From positions 1 to 40,399 of the IMG/VR virus record IMGVR_UViG_3300036870_000049: 40,399 bases of DNA, one strand, 5' to 3'. This DNA is from a virus. This document shows, piece by piece, positions 38,051 to 40,399 of this stretch; position 1 is the first letter of the stretch, and each line of letters opens with the position of its first letter. The notes under the pieces are model-generated. The model saw only the letters and a list, made by a program, of their open reading frames with translations. It was not told the origin of the DNA and ran no database searches. The position numbers were made by a program, and so were the translations under genes.

Positions 38051-40228
38051 CTACTCCATTGGAATGTCCGTTCGCAAAAGTTGGTTACGCGTACTCTCCA
38101 CGATCGCGTTCGCCTTCCCTTCGCGGCGTTTTTCCAGGATCGGCTTGACACCAAACTGATAAATCGCGTTTCCAGCGCCGAGCGTGGTCTTCGCCAGCAC
38201 GGCGTGTATCGCGGCATCAATGGCTTCCGGTGACATTCCCCCGACAGAGATCCCGAGGCGCGCGGCGGCGGCGGCTTTCTTGACCGTGGGACTCCCATGG
38301 GAGGCCGCGAGGCGATCCCGGTACTGCATCGCCGCCAGTTCATTCCGGATGGAGACCAGATTATTGAGTTGATCCTCGGTCAGGGTTTTCGCGCGGCTGT
38401 TCCCGGCTTTGCCTTTGTCGATCGCGATTTGCTCGAGCAGCTTCTGAATCCCGTTCGCGGTAAGATTTCCGTCCGGCCCGGTGACCTTGCCCGCGCCGAG
38501 CGTCTTGCTTTGCAGATACTCCTGCTGGTCGATCAATCGCGAGTAGTGCGCCCATTGCGGCAGGTAGACGTCACTATAGCCGGTCGAGCCGGAGCCTATG
38601 ACGCTATCCAGCACGGGCAGCACCTCGCCGAGTTCGTGCCGAGCCGTCGCCGCGTCGGATGCCTCCTGGGTCAGCGCCTTGCTGTCGCGGATCGTCGTCA
38701 GGTTCTTTCGCGATCCATAAAGCCTCGAAGGTAGCACTTCGAGGTTGCCATCCTTGTCGTAGAGGTTCCTTTTGATCCGATTAAGCGTATTCGCGACCGC
38801 GTCGACCTTGCCGTTTGGACCGTCAAGAATTGCATCGATGGCATTGACCACGGGTTGCGCGCTGACCGGCCTTTCGTTCTGGAACACGCCTAAAGCATCT
38901 GGCGAAACCTCTCTGCGTGCCTGCTTTAACGCATCGACTGAATTGGTATTGCCGGCCTGCTGCAAATAGGTCTCCTTGAGGATGTCGTGATTTCGTTGCT
39001 CGTGCGCGTTGGCGGCGGTCTCATATGTCTTGTCGATATCTTTCATGACATCGTGATTGCCCGCGATATCCGGATCGAATATGCGCGCTGATTCGAGCCG
39101 GCTCACGCCTGGAACGTAGACGGTGTGATCCTCGACGGTGCCCTCCTTGGCGCCCGGTTGTGCCCGGTCTCGCACGGTTTGCGTCACGGACGTCCGGAAG
39201 TCATTGAGCGCCTGCGCCGGGGTTTTCGCCGCGAGGTAGGCCGGGTCGGTCATGTCCCGCGACGCCGCCGCGCCGACGCTCCGGGGACCGGGTGGTTCGG
39301 CCGGTATCGGAGGCGGCGCGACCGGTGCGGGCGACGCGTAGGGCGGTATCGTCGCGGGACCCGCGGCGCCCGGCGGCACGGACGGCCCACGCTCTCCCGG
39401 CGGCACGAAGCCGGGCGGCGCTTCCGGGGGCACGGCCTCGATGGCGGCGCGCAGCCGGAGATCGGTCGGAACCTGGGTCGTGACCGCTTCGCCCGTCAGG
39501 GGATCGACGTTGACCCGAGGCACGAAACCTGGCGCGCGATCCGCCGGTGTCGCCGTCATATCCGGTGAAGGCGGCGGCGCGTCTCGGACGCCGATCTGGC
39601 TCTGCACCCGCGCGATGCCGCTTGCCGCCGGGTCCGGCGGCGCCGGCCGCGACGGCTGCTCCGCCCGCGCGGCCTCGGCCCGGTCGAACGCCTCCATCAT
39701 CGGACTGACGCGTGGCGCGGCCGCCAGGACGGCGGGCGACGGTATTTGGGCTCTCAACGGCCACAGCGCGCCGAGCACCTGAGCACCCATGACGGCGTCC
39801 CGACCCGCCTCCGGAGACCACAGGTTCCCGAGTTCGTAAGCACCTTGACCGAGGGCGCCCCCCGCGGCGCCCAGGAGGCCCCCGCCCTGTCTCATGAGCC
39901 CCGTGAGAAGTGGTTGCCCCTGAATGTCCGTACCAGCGGCGGCCCCTCTCCTGAACCCCTCGTCCGCCGCGCCGACGATGCGGGTGACCGCGCCATCGCG
40001 GGGAGCGATGTCCGTCAGATCCGTCCCCGGCTCCTGGTATGCCGACATTCCGGCGACCGCCGCCGGCACGGGCAACGCGATCGGATGCCTGGCGTAGTCA
40101 GCCTGGAAAGCTTCCTCGGGGAACCCTTCCAACCCGGTCCCAAACACCTCGGCATCCGACAATTCCCGAGGCGCCGCGGGCGGCGGTGACGGTGTACCGA
40201 AGACCTCGGCGTCGGACAGCTCGGCCAT
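38051..40228 (-). CDS. Large internal virion / DNA-ejection protein
   Basis: 725 residues. N-terminus has a duplicated ELSDAEVFGT, then GLEGFPEEAFQADYARHPIA, paralogous to the fragment at 1-216. A Gly/Ala-rich hydrophobic part follows at about 100-150 (GGGLLGAAGGALGQGAYELG), then a long Pro-rich linker (about 190-330), then a helical C-terminal half (TDPAYLAAKTPAQALNDFRT; NAHEQRNHDILKETYLQQAG; RLIDQQEYLQSKTLGAGK; TEDQLNNLVSIRNELAAMQY). This matches the general form of podovirus ejection proteins (P22 gp20/gp16, T7 gp15). It is the last gene of the late operon. The start is 1 nt from the previous stop. Confidence 0.8.
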   Translation of the reverse strand: MAELSDAEVFGTPSPPPAAPRELSDAEVFGTGLEGFPEEAFQADYARHPIALPVPAAVAGMSAYQEPGTDLTDIAPRDGAVTRIVGAADEGFRRGAAAGTDIQGQPLLTGLMRQGGGLLGAAGGALGQGAYELGNLWSPEAGRDAVMGAQVLGALWPLRAQIPSPAVLAAAPRVSPMMEAFDRAEAARAEQPSRPAPPDPAASGIARVQSQIGVRDAPPPSPDMTATPADRAPGFVPRVNVDPLTGEAVTTQVPTDLRLRAAIEAVPPEAPPGFVPPGERGPSVPPGAAGPATIPPYASPAPVAPPPIPAEPPGPRSVGAAASRDMTDPAYLAAKTPAQALNDFRTSVTQTVRDRAQPGAKEGTVEDHTVYVPGVSRLESARIFDPDIAGNHDVMKDIDKTYETAANAHEQRNHDILKETYLQQAGNTNSVDALKQARREVSPDALGVFQNERPVSAQPVVNAIDAILDGPNGKVDAVANTLNRIKRNLYDKDGNLEVLPSRLYGSRKNLTTIRDSKALTQEASDAATARHELGEVLPVLDSVIGSGSTGYSDVYLPQWAHYSRLIDQQEYLQSKTLGAGKVTGPDGNLTANGIQKLLEQIAIDKGKAGNSRAKTLTEDQLNNLVSIRNELAAMQYRDRLAASHGSPTVKKAAAAARLGISVGGMSPEAIDAAIHAVLAKTTLGAGNAIYQFGVKPILEKRREGKANAIVESTRNQLLRTDIPME

Positions 40229-40229
40229 G

Positions 40230-40399
40230 TCAGGGCGCCACCCAGCCGGTTCCGGTCCACTTCAGTGGACCCTTTGGCGTCTGGTAGACCGTGTCGGCCT
40301 TGCGCGCGGTCGGATTGACCGGCGCCGTGGTCGGCGGCGCCGGCGGCGGTTCGCGGGTCGGCTGCTGGCCCTCGGGTTGCCGCATCTCGCCGCTGCCCG
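40230..40399 (-). CDS. C-terminal fragment of a virion protein (runs off right edge)
   Basis: About 56 codons up to the TGA at 40230. Pro-rich linker (EPPPAPPTTAPVNPTARKAD) followed by the end TVYQTPKGPLKWTGTGWVAP, a C-terminal cap with a 'tPkGplkWtGtGW' signature seen at the ends of phage virion/ejection proteins. If the genome is circular it would be the 3' end of the gene whose 5' end lies at 1-216, with a missing middle, because the frames do not join directly. Confidence 0.7.
   Translation of the reverse strand, partial: GSGEMRQPEGQQPTREPPPAPPTTAPVNPTARKADTVYQTPKGPLKWTGTGWVAP

Noticed and set aside
1-40399. CRISPR array
   Set aside because: No regularly spaced identical repeats of 24-40 bp with unique spacers; the repeats seen are tandem, pentameric or within fibre genes.
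1-40399. Integrated prophage with host flanks
   Set aside because: Virion genes occur on both sides of the attachment site and arm-type sites flank both sides of the core, which fits attP in an excised genome.

Overview
The window is almost certainly a temperate short-tailed phage (podovirus) genome of high G+C, with a P22-like virion built around an N4-gp56-type capsid protein. The likely host is an alphaproteobacterium. The reasons are the phage-encoded GcrA-like regulator, the 3' half of a tRNA-Val(GAC) used as attachment site, and the general gene style. Virion genes lie on both sides of the attachment site, so this looks like the excised (circular or packaged) form and not an integrated prophage with host flanks. 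Each window end falls inside a virion-protein gene: 1-216 is a 5' end and 40230-40399 is a 3' end.

Layout. (1) From 23741 leftward to 1, and again from 40399 to 38051, runs one long minus-strand late operon. In transcription order it holds small accessory genes, the terminase small and large subunits, portal, a zinc-ribbon protein, scaffold, N4-gp56 major capsid protein, a small membrane protein, an Ig-like protein, head/tail completion proteins, two paralogous pectate-lyase-fold tailspikes, a gp10-like plug protein, a 2OG-Fe oxygenase/cupin pair, and the DNA-ejection/internal virion proteins including a lysozyme-domain protein. Most genes overlap by ATGA or TGATG. (2) From 23772 to 25356 are three plus-strand genes, followed by a GGCNN pentanucleotide repeat with a 49-bp super-period. 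(3) From 32795 leftward to 25665 is the early-left operon: a Cro/YdaS-like repressor, an HTH regulator, a GcrA-like protein, small proteins, a probable replication protein, an AT-richer intergenic region dense in GANTC sites, zinc-finger proteins, a XerC/D-like recombinase and a ParB-fused DNA methyltransferase. (4) From 32796 to 34169 is the lysis-lysogeny switch, with a divergent XRE repressor (+) and Cro-like gene (-), a minus-strand three-gene membrane/low-complexity cassette, and four copies of the operator TGCAGGAAANCTGCA. (5) From 34170 to 37423 is the early-right operon: two small genes, a YqaJ exonuclease, a probable recombination partner, a coiled-coil protein, a probable excisionase and the integrase. 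(6) From 37425 to 37648 is attP, with a tRNA-Val core and flanking repeated arm-type sites, followed by a small membrane protein gene.

How it works together. The XRE repressor and the Cro-like protein compete at the shared operators, which sit inside or against the -35/-10 spacers of the leftward and rightward early promoters. Three repressor-region genes have a -10 hexamer exactly 6 nt before ATG and may be translated from leaderless mRNA. Integrase and Xis act on the adjacent attP. The most unusual theme is possible cell-cycle/epigenetic control. The phage carries a GcrA-like regulator and a beta-class DNA methyltransferase (the class of CcrM), and it has three tight clusters of GANTC, the CcrM/GcrA site. 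One cluster lies in the likely origin region, one GANTC lies in the -35 box of the leftward early promoter, and one cluster is a perfect 6-bp tandem array. No stand-alone endolysin or holin was recognised. They may lie in sequence missing between the two window ends, or be among the unassigned small membrane proteins.
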